This document shows positions 1-6,799 of a stretch of DNA of 8,803 bases, one piece after another; the stretch's first letter is position 1; every line of letters begins with the position of its first letter. The stretch lies in contig JAFAGU010000215.1 in assembly GCA_019237595.1 (NCBI GenBank), positions 1 through 8,803 on the forward strand. Direction: 5' to 3'. The notes below the pieces were generated by a model. It saw only the letters and a list, made by a program, of their open reading frames with translations, was not told the origin of the DNA and made no database searches. Made by a program: the position numbers and the translations under genes. The stretch is from Betaproteobacteria bacterium (GTDB taxonomy: Bacteria; Pseudomonadota; Gammaproteobacteria; Burkholderiales; SG8-39).

Positions 1-1657
1 CTACGCTCGCCCGGAAAGCCTCGATGCCGTTGTTCTGCAGGAAGCGCGTCGTGAGTGCGGCGGTCAGCTGGTTCGCGTCGCCGAAGCGGTCGCCGCCGGC
101 AAACCTGTTCTCGGTGAAGAGCTGCGCGAACGTGAAGTCGGCGCGGCCTGTGTCGAAGATCGGGATGTTGTCCTGGTTGTGGTAGGGCACGCGCACGTAG
201 TAGAGCCGCGGCTCGAGGGTTTGCGTGAGGCTCTGGCCGAACCAGCTCGTGTCGCGGTCGAAGACGAGTCCGCTGTCGACGCTCATCCACGGAATGGCGG
301 CATGGGGCGAGAGCTCCTGACCAGGCAGCGTGTTGTTCGTGAGCGAGTAGTTGACGAACCGCATGCCCGCGCGCGGAGTGAAGAACCACCCGGGCGCCAG
401 GTGCGGCGAGGCGATGGTAGGCATGGAGGAATAGCGCGAGCCCTCCACCATCGTCGGATGCGAGAAACGGACGTATTCGAACGGCACCGAGGCATCGACG
501 AGCCCGCCGATGTCGTTCTTCCCCGTGCTGAAATTGATCTGCGGCACACGCTGGTAGGGCGGCGTGATCGGCGCATTCGGGTCCTGCAGCGTCTGGAACT
601 TCTGCACGCGGAACATGGAGCTGTAGCCCAGGCCCGCAAAGAGCTGCCCGCCCTTGGTGACATACGCGTCCTGCTGCAGCACGCCGATGGAGGTCTGCCG
701 GACCTGGCTCGTGAGGTCGACGAAGTAGCGGTCGTCGGAGACCTTGTTGTAGTCGACGTTCAGCCCGAAGCCGTTCGAGAAGCTCTGCATGTGCTGCCAG
801 GAGACGCCATAGCGCTGGCGCTGCAGCTCCGTGTCCCCTGGCATGAACTCGACCCGCGCCTCGCCGCGGAACGAGGGATTGATGTAGCGCCCTTCGTTCT
901 TCAGCAGCAGCCCGCGCTTCGTCATGTACACCGGCGTCAACGTGTAGTCGTACTCGGGAGCGATATTCCAGTAATAAGGAATGCCGATCTCGAGGCCGCG
1001 CGTGTTGCTGTGGGCGTAATAGGGCGAGAGCAGGCCGCTCTTGCGGCTGTTCTCGAGCGGGAAAAACGCGAACGGCGCGCTGAGGACCGTGGTGTCGAAG
1101 AACTTGAGCTTCGGCTTCTTCGCCTTTCCCTCCTGCGTGTCGTAATTGAGCTCGAGCTCCTCGGCGTCGAGCTGCCAGTCATTGCGGCCGGGCTCGCAGG
1201 TCGTATAGGTGGCCCGCTTCATCAGGTAAAGATCCTTGCCCAGGAAGTTCACCTCCTCGGCATTGCCTCGCGCGATCTGGTCGCGCTGAATGAGGAAACG
1301 GGGCGTCTCGAAATTACCGGTGTCGTCGAGCGTGTTGTAGCGCAGGCGCGGCCCGAAGAAGCGGTCCACGCCGAGCTGCAGGCGCACGCCGTCGTGCGCG
1401 TCGATCCAGCCGAGCTCGCGGTTGTACTTCAGGTAGTCGCCGAAGACCGTCATGTCGCCCTGCTTGAACTCGGCGTTGCCCCGAGCGGTCATCTCGATCT
1501 CGCCGACGCCGTCGAGGCGCTCGGCATCGATCGTGGTCGGGCCCTGCTCGTCCTTCGCCGCGGCGGCAGGAGGCGGCGGAAGCGTGATCTGCGCGCGCGC
1601 CGGCGCAGCGAGCGTGGTCACCAAGGCGACGGCAAGCATCGCGAGGCGTTGCGACAT
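1..1657 (-). CDS. lptD: LPS-assembly protein LptD (partial, 3' end outside window)
   Basis: Outer-membrane beta-barrel that, with the lipoprotein LptE, inserts lipopolysaccharide into the outer leaflet of the outer membrane. The ATG at 1657 gives a signal peptide of about 22 residues (hydrophobic LAMLAVALVTTLAA, then APARA before Q23). An LptA-like periplasmic domain follows (about residues 40-150: TIDAERLDG, ARGNAEFKQGD, DRFFGPRLRYN), then the barrel, with family landmarks KSGLLSPYY, LEPRLYYVRVPYHNQDNIP and FAGGDRFGDANQLT. TTCEPGRNDW places Cys154 at the site of E. coli Cys173. The 552 visible codons compare with 784 residues in E. coli, so roughly 200 C-terminal residues are missing, cut by the window edge. 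No Shine-Dalgarno sequence is evident before the ATG; an in-frame TTG at 1702 is a poorer alternative because it would put extra residues before the signal peptide. The gene is divergent from amgK. Family assignment is secure. Confidence 0.95.
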   Translation of the reverse strand, partial: MSQRLAMLAVALVTTLAAPARAQITLPPPPAAAAKDEQGPTTIDAERLDGVGEIEMTARGNAEFKQGDMTVFGDYLKYNRELGWIDAHDGVRLQLGVDRFFGPRLRYNTLDDTGNFETPRFLIQRDQIARGNAEEVNFLGKDLYLMKRATYTTCEPGRNDWQLDAEELELNYDTQEGKAKKPKLKFFDTTVLSAPFAFFPLENSRKSGLLSPYYAHSNTRGLEIGIPYYWNIAPEYDYTLTPVYMTKRGLLLKNEGRYINPSFRGEARVEFMPGDTELQRQRYGVSWQHMQSFSNGFGLNVDYNKVSDDRYFVDLTSQVRQTSIGVLQQDAYVTKGGQLFAGLGYSSMFRVQKFQTLQDPNAPITPPYQRVPQINFSTGKNDIGGLVDASVPFEYVRFSHPTMVEGSRYSSMPTIASPHLAPGWFFTPRAGMRFVNYSLTNNTLPGQELSPHAAIPWMSVDSGLVFDRDTSWFGQSLTQTLEPRLYYVRVPYHNQDNIPIFDTGRADFTFAQLFTENRFAGGDRFGDANQLTAALTTRFLQNNGIEAFRASV

Positions 1658-1712
1658 GGGGCCGAGCGCGGGAGGATTTATCGTTGATGTTAGAATTTTC
1701 AATGATACACAC
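1658..1712. promoter_or_regulatory. Divergent lptD/amgK control region (AT-rich island)
   Basis: Only 29 bp separate the lptD ATG (1657) from the amgK start, yet both diverging genes need a promoter. The stretch 1675-1709 is conspicuously AT-rich in a GC-rich setting. Plus-strand TAGAAT at 1691-1696 matches the sigma70 -10 box at 5 of 6 positions but has no good -35 at 17 bp and lies downstream of the preferred amgK start, so it would serve only an ATG at 1702. Minus-strand TATCAT (1707-1702) also matches a -10 at 5 of 6 and would leave a leader of about 37 nt for lptD; its -35 is poor too. The island is seen directly; the promoter role is inferred. Confidence 0.4.
1671..1675 (+). promoter_or_regulatory. 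Ribosome binding site deciding the amgK start
   Basis: GGAGG, followed by ATTTATCG, lies 8 nt before a TTG at 1684 and 11 nt before an in-frame ATG at 1687. The third in-frame start, ATG 1702, has no purine-rich motif before it. The site therefore favours initiation at 1684/1687. Confidence 0.55.
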
Positions 1713-2688
1713 CGCCTCCGACGCGCGCCTCGGCGCCCTCCAGGGGTGGCTCGATTCCCGCCTCGCCCACCAACCGTATACGCTCGAGCGCGCCTCGGAA
1801 GACGCGAGCTTCCGGCGCTATTTCCGCGCGCGGCTCGCCGACGGCCGCAGCTACATCGCGATGGACGCGCCGCCGGAGAAGGAAGACTGCCGGCCGTTCG
1901 TTCGCATCGCGAGGCTGCTAGCGCAGGCGGGTGTGCATGCGCCAGAGGTGCTCGCCGAAGACCTCGCCGGCGGCTTCCTCCTTCTCTCGGACCTTGGCAC
2001 GCGGACGTACCTCGCCGAGCTGGATTCGAGCAGCGCGCCGCGCCTTTTCTCGGACGCGACGGATTCTCTCGTGCGCTGGCAGGCCGCGACGCGTGCAGGC
2101 GAGCTCCCGCCCTACGACGAAGCGCTGCTGCGGCGGGAGATGAATCTCTTCCCGGAGTGGTACGTCGGCCGCCACCTGAAGCTCCAGCTCGATGAGGGTC
2201 AGAAGCGCTCGCTCGAAGGCGTATTCCGCTCGCTCGTGGCGAGCGCGCTCGCACAGCCGACCGTCTACGTCCATCGCGACTACATGCCGCGGAACCTCAT
2301 GGTCTGCGAGTCCAATCCGGGCGTGCTCGACTTCCAGGACGCCGTGGTCGGCCCTATTACCTACGACGTGGTTTCGCTCTTCCGCGATGCCTTCCTGAGC
2401 TGGGAAGAAGAACAAGTGCTCGACTGGACGGTTCGCTACTGGGAAAAGGCGCGCGCCGCAGGCCTGCCGGTCGACGCGGACTTCGGGGAATTCTGGCGGT
2501 CCTTCGAGTGGATGGGGTTGCAGCGCCACCTGAAGGTCCTGGGCATCTTCGCGCGCATCCGCTACCGCGACGGCAAGCCGAAGTACCTCGAGGATGCGCC
2601 GCGCTTCCTCGCCTACGCGCGCGGCGTGGCGAAGCGCTACCGCGAGCTCGCGCCGCTCGAGCGCCTCCTCGACCAGCTCGAGCGATGA
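1687..2688 (+). CDS. amgK: N-acetylmuramate/N-acetylglucosamine anomeric kinase AmgK
   Basis: Cytoplasmic sugar kinase of the aminoglycoside phosphotransferase (APH) fold that phosphorylates the anomeric hydroxyl of MurNAc (and GlcNAc) to give the alpha-1-phosphate, the first committed step of MurNAc salvage. The N-lobe carries the AmgK-like stretch SEDASFRRYFR. The catalytic loop is HRDYMPRN (His196, catalytic Asp198), followed by the metal-binding DFQD (Asp215-Asp218). The 333-residue length agrees with Pseudomonas AmgK. Three in-frame starts exist: TTG 1684, ATG 1687 and ATG 1702. I chose ATG 1687 because a GGAGG motif sits upstream; homologs typically begin near the 1702 position, so the extra residues MLEFS are uncertain. 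The stop overlaps the murU start by 4 bp (ATGA). AmgK next to MurU and divergent from LptD matches the order known in Pseudomonas, which supports AmgK over a generic APH protein. Antibiotic phosphorylation is unlikely. Confidence 0.88.
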   Translation: MLEFSMIHTASDARLGALQGWLDSRLAHQPYTLERASEDASFRRYFRARLADGRSYIAMDAPPEKEDCRPFVRIARLLAQAGVHAPEVLAEDLAGGFLLLSDLGTRTYLAELDSSSAPRLFSDATDSLVRWQAATRAGELPPYDEALLRREMNLFPEWYVGRHLKLQLDEGQKRSLEGVFRSLVASALAQPTVYVHRDYMPRNLMVCESNPGVLDFQDAVVGPITYDVVSLFRDAFLSWEEEQVLDWTVRYWEKARAAGLPVDADFGEFWRSFEWMGLQRHLKVLGIFARIRYRDGKPKYLEDAPRFLAYARGVAKRYRELAPLERLLDQLER

Positions 2689-3368
2689 AGGCCATGCTGC
2701 TGGCCGCCGGGCGCGGCGAGCGGCTGCGGCCGCTCACGAGCCGCGTGCCGAAGGCGCTCGTCGAGGCCGGCGGCAAGCCGCTCATCGCGTGGCACCTCGA
2801 GCGCCTCGCCGCCGCGGGATGTCGCGAGGCCGTCGTCAACGTCTCGCACCTCGGCGAGCAGATCATCGAGCGGCTTGGCGACGGCGGCCGCTTCGGCCTT
2901 CGCATCGAGTATTCCCGCGAAGCCGAGCCGCTCGAGACGGCCGGAGGCATCGCGGCCGCGCTACCGCTGCTCTCGGCGGAGCCCTTTCTCCTCGTGAACG
3001 CCGACGTCTATTGCGAATGCGACTTCGGGCGGCTCCTCGACTGGCGGCTGGGCGACAAGCTGGCGCACCTCCTGCTCGTCGCCAATCCCCGCCACAGGCC
3101 GCAAGGGGACTTCACGCTGCAGGAAGGGTTCGTGCGAGGCAAGGAAGCTCCCGAGAGCGTGCCGCGCTACACTTACGCAGGCATTGCCGTCGTGTCGCCT
3201 CGAATCGTGCAGGGCGTGCGGCCCGGCGACAAGGCGCCGCTCGCGCCGCTGCTCTACGCGGCGGCCGATCGCGGCCTCATGACGGGCGAGGTTTACGCGG
3301 GCCGCTGGCAGGATGTCGGCACCCTCGAGCGCCTCGCCGAGCTGAACACCTGGCTGGAATCCGCATGA
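2685..3368 (+). CDS. murU: N-acetylmuramate alpha-1-phosphate uridylyltransferase MurU
   Basis: Transfers UMP from UTP to MurNAc-1-phosphate, giving UDP-MurNAc for peptidoglycan precursor synthesis in the cytoplasm, the step after AmgK. The 227-residue protein has a Rossmann-like nucleotidyltransferase fold: the N-terminal signature LAAGRGERLRPLT with PKALV (Lys23), the sugar-binding region PLETAGGI, the metal-binding Asp107 in LLVNADVY, and a C-terminal WQDVGTLERL whose Asp210 is the likely second metal ligand. Pseudomonas putida MurU has closely similar motifs and length (223 residues); there the Asp107 segment reads NGD rather than NAD. ATG 2685 overlaps the amgK stop by 4 bp and the stop overlaps pepP by 4 bp, so translation is probably coupled. 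Glucose-1-phosphate thymidylyl- or mannose-1-phosphate guanylyltransferases share the fold, but the size and the AmgK partner favour MurU. Confidence 0.9.
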   Translation: MKAMLLAAGRGERLRPLTSRVPKALVEAGGKPLIAWHLERLAAAGCREAVVNVSHLGEQIIERLGDGGRFGLRIEYSREAEPLETAGGIAAALPLLSAEPFLLVNADVYCECDFGRLLDWRLGDKLAHLLLVANPRHRPQGDFTLQEGFVRGKEAPESVPRYTYAGIAVVSPRIVQGVRPGDKAPLAPLLYAAADRGLMTGEVYAGRWQDVGTLERLAELNTWLESA

Positions 3369-4690
3369 AGAGCGCAGAGGACATTTCCCTTTACCGACGG
3401 CGCCGCGAGCGCCTCGCCCGCGGCATGGGCGCCGGCGTGGCGGTGCTTCCCACGGCCCCGGAGCGCGTGCGCAATCGCGACTCGCACTTCCCGTACCGCT
3501 TCGACAGCCACTTCTACTATCTCACCGGCTTTCCCGAGCCGGAAGCCGCGCTCGTCATCGTGGCGGGCGAGTCGCCGAAGACGCTTCTCTTCTGCCGCAC
3601 GCGAGACGAGGAGCGCGAGATCTGGGACGGCTTTCGCTACGGGCCCGAAGCGGCGCGCGAGCGCTTCGGCGTGGACGAGGCGCATCCGATCGATACGCTC
3701 GACGAGGCGATGCCGGCGCTCCTCGAGAACCAGCCGGCGATCTTTCATCCCGTCGGCGCGGATCCCGCCTGGGACCTTCGCGTCACCGGCTGGCTGAACG
3801 CGGTGCGCGCCCGCTCGCGGGCCGGCGTATCCGCTCCCGAGCGGCTGCAGGACGTGCGGGCGCTCATCGACGCGATGCGCCTCGTCAAGGATGCGCACGA
3901 GCTCGGCCTCATGCGGCGAGCCGCGCGCATCTCGGCCGGAGCCCATCGCCGCGCCATGCAGGTCGCGCGGCCCGGCCTCTTCGAATACGAGATCGAGGCG
4001 GAGCTCCTCTATGAGTTCCGTCGCGCCGGCGCCCAGTTCCCGGCTTATTCGCCGATCGTGGCGGCTGGGGAGAATGCCTGCGTGCTGCACTACGTGGCGA
4101 ACGACGCGCGGCTCGCATCGGGGGAGCTCCTGCTCATCGACGCGGGGTGCGAGCTCGACGGCTACGCCTCCGACATCACGCGCACCTTTCCGATCGACGG
4201 CCGGTTCACCGCGGCGCAGCGCGAAATCTATGAGCTCGTCCTTGCAGCGCAGCTCGCGGCGATCGGCGCCGTGCGCGCAGGGGCGGCCTGGAACGAGCCG
4301 CACGAAGCGGCGGTACGCGTGCTCGCGCAGGGATTGGTCGACTTGGGCCTCGTCCCCGGCCCGGTCGAGCAGGCCATCGAGAAGGAAACGTACAAGCGCT
4401 TCTACATGCACCGCACTGGCCACTGGCTCGGGCTCGACGTCCACGACGCAGGCGAATACAAGCGCGACGGCAAGTGGCGCACGCTCGAGCCCGGCATGGT
4501 GCTCACCGTCGAGCCCGGGCTCTACCTTCGCGCGGCGGACGACCTGCCGGAGCGCTTCCGCGACATCGGCGTGCGCATCGAGGACGATGTCCTCGTGACG
4601 CCGGCGGGACCGGAGGTGCTGAGCGCGGAGGCCGCGAAGTCGGTCGCGGACATCGAGGCGCTGATGCGCGATGCACGAGCCGGACGGTAG
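3365..4690 (+). CDS. pepP: Xaa-Pro aminopeptidase PepP (aminopeptidase P)
   Basis: Dimanganese cytoplasmic peptidase that removes the N-terminal residue when the second residue is proline. The 441 residues equal the E. coli PepP length. The N-terminal AMP_N domain (about 1-170) contains RNRDSHFPYRFDSHFYYLTG. The C-terminal pita-bread domain (about 175-435) keeps all five metal ligands: Asp259 (LIDAG), Asp270 (SDITRTFP), His353 (MHRTGHWLGLDVHD), Glu383 (LTVEPGLYL) and Glu406 (VRIEDD). The start at 3365 overlaps the murU stop (ATGA) and gives the expected N-terminus; GGAA lies 7 nt upstream. The 3' end overlaps ubiH by 20 bp. A pepP-ubiH pairing also occurs in E. coli, which supports both assignments. 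No link to sugar salvage is evident; it probably shares only transcription with amgK-murU. Confidence 0.95.
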   Translation: MKSAEDISLYRRRRERLARGMGAGVAVLPTAPERVRNRDSHFPYRFDSHFYYLTGFPEPEAALVIVAGESPKTLLFCRTRDEEREIWDGFRYGPEAARERFGVDEAHPIDTLDEAMPALLENQPAIFHPVGADPAWDLRVTGWLNAVRARSRAGVSAPERLQDVRALIDAMRLVKDAHELGLMRRAARISAGAHRRAMQVARPGLFEYEIEAELLYEFRRAGAQFPAYSPIVAAGENACVLHYVANDARLASGELLLIDAGCELDGYASDITRTFPIDGRFTAAQREIYELVLAAQLAAIGAVRAGAAWNEPHEAAVRVLAQGLVDLGLVPGPVEQAIEKETYKRFYMHRTGHWLGLDVHDAGEYKRDGKWRTLEPGMVLTVEPGLYLRAADDLPERFRDIGVRIEDDVLVTPAGPEVLSAEAAKSVADIEALMRDARAGR

Positions 4691-5735
4691 CGGCGCCATC
4701 CTCGTCCGCGGAGCCGGGCCGGTGGGCTGCACCGCCGCGCTCGCGCTTTCCGCATGCGGATTTCGCGTCGCGCTCGAAGGCGGGAGGACGGCGCCGGCCG
4801 GTTTCAGGCCGCTCGCCCTTTCCTATGCGAGTCGCCTCATCCTCGAACGGGTCGGCGCCTGGGAGGAACTCCGCCCGACGCCTATCGAGACCGTGCTCGT
4901 ATCGCAGAAGGGCGGCTTCGGACGAACGCGCCTGGAGAGCGTCGACGCCGGCGTGCCGGCGCTCGGCTACGTCGTCGATTACGCCGCCGTCGCGGCGGTG
5001 CTGCACGGCGCGATCGAGCGCGCGGGTATTGCGGGCGCCTTTGCGCAGGCGCCGGCGTGCGTGGTGCATGCAGAGGGTAGCGACGCTTCCATGCCGGAGA
5101 AACGCTATGCGCAGGACGCCGTCGTCGCTTGCGTCGACGTTGCGCCGGCCTCCGGAACGATCGCGCACGAGCGCTTCACGCCCGAAGGGCCCCTCGCGCT
5201 CCTGCCTTACGGCGGAAAATATGCGCTCGTGTGGAGCATGTCCCCCGAGCGTGCCGCGTATTTCGCCAGCTGCCCGGAAGACGCGTTCCTCGCCGGCCTT
5301 GCCGCAACCGGCGGGCGAGCCATCGGCCATCCGCGCGCGGTCTCGTCGCGCTCCGTCCAGCCGCTCGCCTTGCGCGTGCGCGAAAGCCGCGTGGCCGACC
5401 GGCAGGTGTACATCGGCAACGCAGCGCAGGCCCTTCACCCGGTCGCCGGCCAGGGCCTGAACCTCGGCCTGCGCGATGCCTGGGACTTGGCGCAGATCTT
5501 GCGCGGAGCGCGTGACCCCGGCGACGCGCGCCTCCTGCGCCGCTTCGCCTTCGAGCGCAGCCTCGATGCATCGTCCCTCGTGCGCGTGACGGATTTCCTG
5601 GCGGGCGCATTCGTCGGTTCGAGCCGCGCCGCGCGCGCCGCGCGAGGGATCGGGCTCGCGTTGATGGACGTGCTCCCCGGCCCGCGACGTTTTTTTGCGC
5701 GACGCATGGTCTTCGGCGCATCCGCTCTGCCCTGA
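4671..5735 (+). CDS. ubiH: UbiH/COQ6-family FAD monooxygenase of ubiquinone synthesis, shortened middle region
   Basis: Probable flavin hydroxylase of the ubiquinone ring, homologous to 2-octaprenyl-6-methoxyphenol hydroxylase UbiH. The ADP-binding motif GAGPVG is at residues 14-19, with the ribose-binding acid Glu36 after the second strand. The substrate-domain core ERFTPEGPLALLPYGGKYALVW (about 167-188, shown here in two overlapping halves in homologs) and the C-terminal flavin motif GNAAQALHPVAGQGLNLGLRDA (from 249) are typical of UbiH, where GN-AQ replaces the GD-AH of other hydroxylases. At 354 residues it is 38 shorter than E. coli UbiH (392). The shortfall lies around residues 120-150: the usual DG motif before the conserved Y-Q-A-V-A stretch is missing, with only AEG at 134-136 in its place. 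The reading frame stays open, so this is an in-frame change. ATG 4671 overlaps the pepP 3' end by 20 bp; GAGG lies 12 nt upstream. Family is firm; the exact hydroxylated position and activity are not. Confidence 0.82.
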   Translation: MHEPDGSGAILVRGAGPVGCTAALALSACGFRVALEGGRTAPAGFRPLALSYASRLILERVGAWEELRPTPIETVLVSQKGGFGRTRLESVDAGVPALGYVVDYAAVAAVLHGAIERAGIAGAFAQAPACVVHAEGSDASMPEKRYAQDAVVACVDVAPASGTIAHERFTPEGPLALLPYGGKYALVWSMSPERAAYFASCPEDAFLAGLAATGGRAIGHPRAVSSRSVQPLALRVRESRVADRQVYIGNAAQALHPVAGQGLNLGLRDAWDLAQILRGARDPGDARLLRRFAFERSLDASSLVRVTDFLAGAFVGSSRAARAARGIGLALMDVLPGPRRFFARRMVFGASALP

Positions 5736-5743
5736 GCTCGCAA

Positions 5744-5762
5744 AAGCGGATAGAATCCGCTT
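5744..5762. promoter_or_regulatory. Perfect hairpin with -10-like TAGAAT between ubiH and dusB
   Basis: AAGCGGAT (5744-5751), loop AGA, ATCCGCTT (5755-5762) form a perfect 8 bp stem 8 nt after the ubiH stop. On the plus strand the stem is followed by CCCTCATTTT, so a T tract is present but displaced, giving at best a weak terminator for the ubiH operon. The same bases contain TAGAAT at 5751-5756, one mismatch from the sigma70 -10 box and 42 nt before the dusB ATG, so the site may instead be the dusB-fis promoter. No convincing -35 is visible near 5728-5733. The hairpin is seen; which role it has is open. Confidence 0.4.
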
Positions 5763-5797
5763 CCCTCATTTTCGTTCGTGCGAGCGCAGCCGCGGCA

Positions 5798-6799
5798 ATG
5801 AGAATTGGAGCGCATGTCCTGCGCACTGGATTGTTCGTCGCTCCGATGGCCGGGATCACCGACCGGCCTTTCCGCCGGCTCGCCCGACGCTATGGCGCCG
5901 GCCTCGCAGTCTCCGAGATGATTTCCTCGCGGCCGGAGCTCCGCGACTCGCGCAAGAGCCGCCTTCGCCGCGATCACGCCGGGGAACCGGGCCCCATCTC
6001 GGTGCAGATCGCCGGCGCGGATCCGCAAATGCTCGCGGAAGCGGCGCGCTTCAACGTAGACCAGGGCGCGGACATCATCGACATCAATATGGGATGCCCG
6101 GCCAAGAAGGTCTGCAATGTCAGCGCCGGCTCCGCGCTCCTCGAGAACGAGGCGCTCGTCGGCGGCATCCTCGATGCCGTGACCAAAGCGGTCGCGGTTC
6201 CTGTCACGCTCAAGATCCGCACCGGCCCGCGGCCGGAAAACCGCAACGCGCTGCGGATCGCGCGTATCGCAGAATCGGCGGGCATCCGCGCGCTTGCGAT
6301 CCATGGCCGCACTAGAGCGTGCGCGTTCGAGGGCGTGGCGGAATACGAGACCATCGCCCAGGTCAAGGCTTCCGTGCGCCTGCCGATCATCGCCAACGGC
6401 GACATCCGCAGCGGCGCCGACGCGCGACGGGTGCTGGAGGCCACGGGCGCGGACGGCATCATGATCGGGCGGGCGGCGCAGGGCCGGCCGTGGCTCTTCC
6501 GCGAGATCGCGCATTACCTGGAGACGGGCGAGACGCCCCTCCCGCCGTCTCTTGAAGAGATCGGATTGGTCCTGGAGGAGCAGCTCGCCGGCCTCTACGA
6601 GCTCTATGGCGCGGAGCAAGGTGCGCGTGTCGCGCGCAAGCACATCGGCTGGACGCTGAGCGATCTGCCGCGCGGCGAGGAATTCCGCCGAGCAGCGAAC
6701 GCGATCGTCGACCCGTCGGAGCAGCTCCGCGCAGTGCGGGCGTTCTTTGCGCGCGCGGCGAACGACGAGCCGGCGCGGCAGGAGAAACTGGCGGCATGA
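5798..6799 (+). CDS. dusB: tRNA-dihydrouridine synthase DusB
   Basis: FMN-dependent, NADPH-using enzyme that reduces uridine to dihydrouridine in the D-loop of tRNAs (U17 in the E. coli enzyme). The 333-residue protein has a TIM barrel with LFVAPMAGITDRPFRRL at the start (FMN phosphate side), VQIAG, the signature DINMGCPAKKVCN with catalytic Cys100, VTLKIRTG with Lys139, AIHGRTR with His169, and the FMN phosphate loops ANGDI and MIGRAAQGRPW, then a helical C-terminal tRNA-binding domain (from about 250: HIGWTL, ASEQLRAVRAFF-like segment). E. coli DusB has 321 residues. The start is secure because MRIG matches the E. coli N-terminus exactly, although no strong Shine-Dalgarno precedes it. The stop overlaps the fis start by 4 bp, reproducing the dusB-fis operon, in which dusB is the promoter-proximal gene. 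Confidence 0.96.
   Translation: MRIGAHVLRTGLFVAPMAGITDRPFRRLARRYGAGLAVSEMISSRPELRDSRKSRLRRDHAGEPGPISVQIAGADPQMLAEAARFNVDQGADIIDINMGCPAKKVCNVSAGSALLENEALVGGILDAVTKAVAVPVTLKIRTGPRPENRNALRIARIAESAGIRALAIHGRTRACAFEGVAEYETIAQVKASVRLPIIANGDIRSGADARRVLEATGADGIMIGRAAQGRPWLFREIAHYLETGETPLPPSLEEIGLVLEEQLAGLYELYGAEQGARVARKHIGWTLSDLPRGEEFRRAANAIVDPSEQLRAVRAFFARAANDEPARQEKLAA
6780..6784 (+). promoter_or_regulatory. Ribosome binding site for fis
   Basis: AGGAG inside the last codons of dusB lies 11 nt before the fis ATG at 6796. It is one of the clearer Shine-Dalgarno motifs in the window and suggests that fis is also initiated independently, besides coupling to dusB termination. Confidence 0.5.

Noticed and set aside
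179..1687. Plus-strand open frame of 502 codons opposite lptD
   Set aside because: It is antisense to well-conserved LptD, rich in Arg, Ala, Val and Glu as expected from the complement of GC-rich codons, and matches no family I know.
1687..2688. Aminoglycoside resistance phosphotransferase
   Set aside because: The fold is shared, but the AmgK-like N-lobe motif, the adjacent murU and the lptD neighbour point to cell-wall sugar salvage.
2594..4690. Possible longer fused protein from an upstream ATG in the pepP frame
   Set aside because: The first about 257 codons are an Arg/Ala-rich out-of-frame reading of amgK and murU; PepP proper starts at 3365 and has exactly the family length.
3293..4732. 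Minus-strand open frame of 479 codons opposite pepP
   Set aside because: It covers pepP and parts of murU and ubiH, all with conserved motifs on the plus strand; no recognisable domain in the antisense product.
5744..5762. Hairpin as a strong intrinsic terminator
   Set aside because: On the plus strand the T tract does not follow the stem directly; on the minus strand TTTT follows it, but no minus-strand gene ends there.
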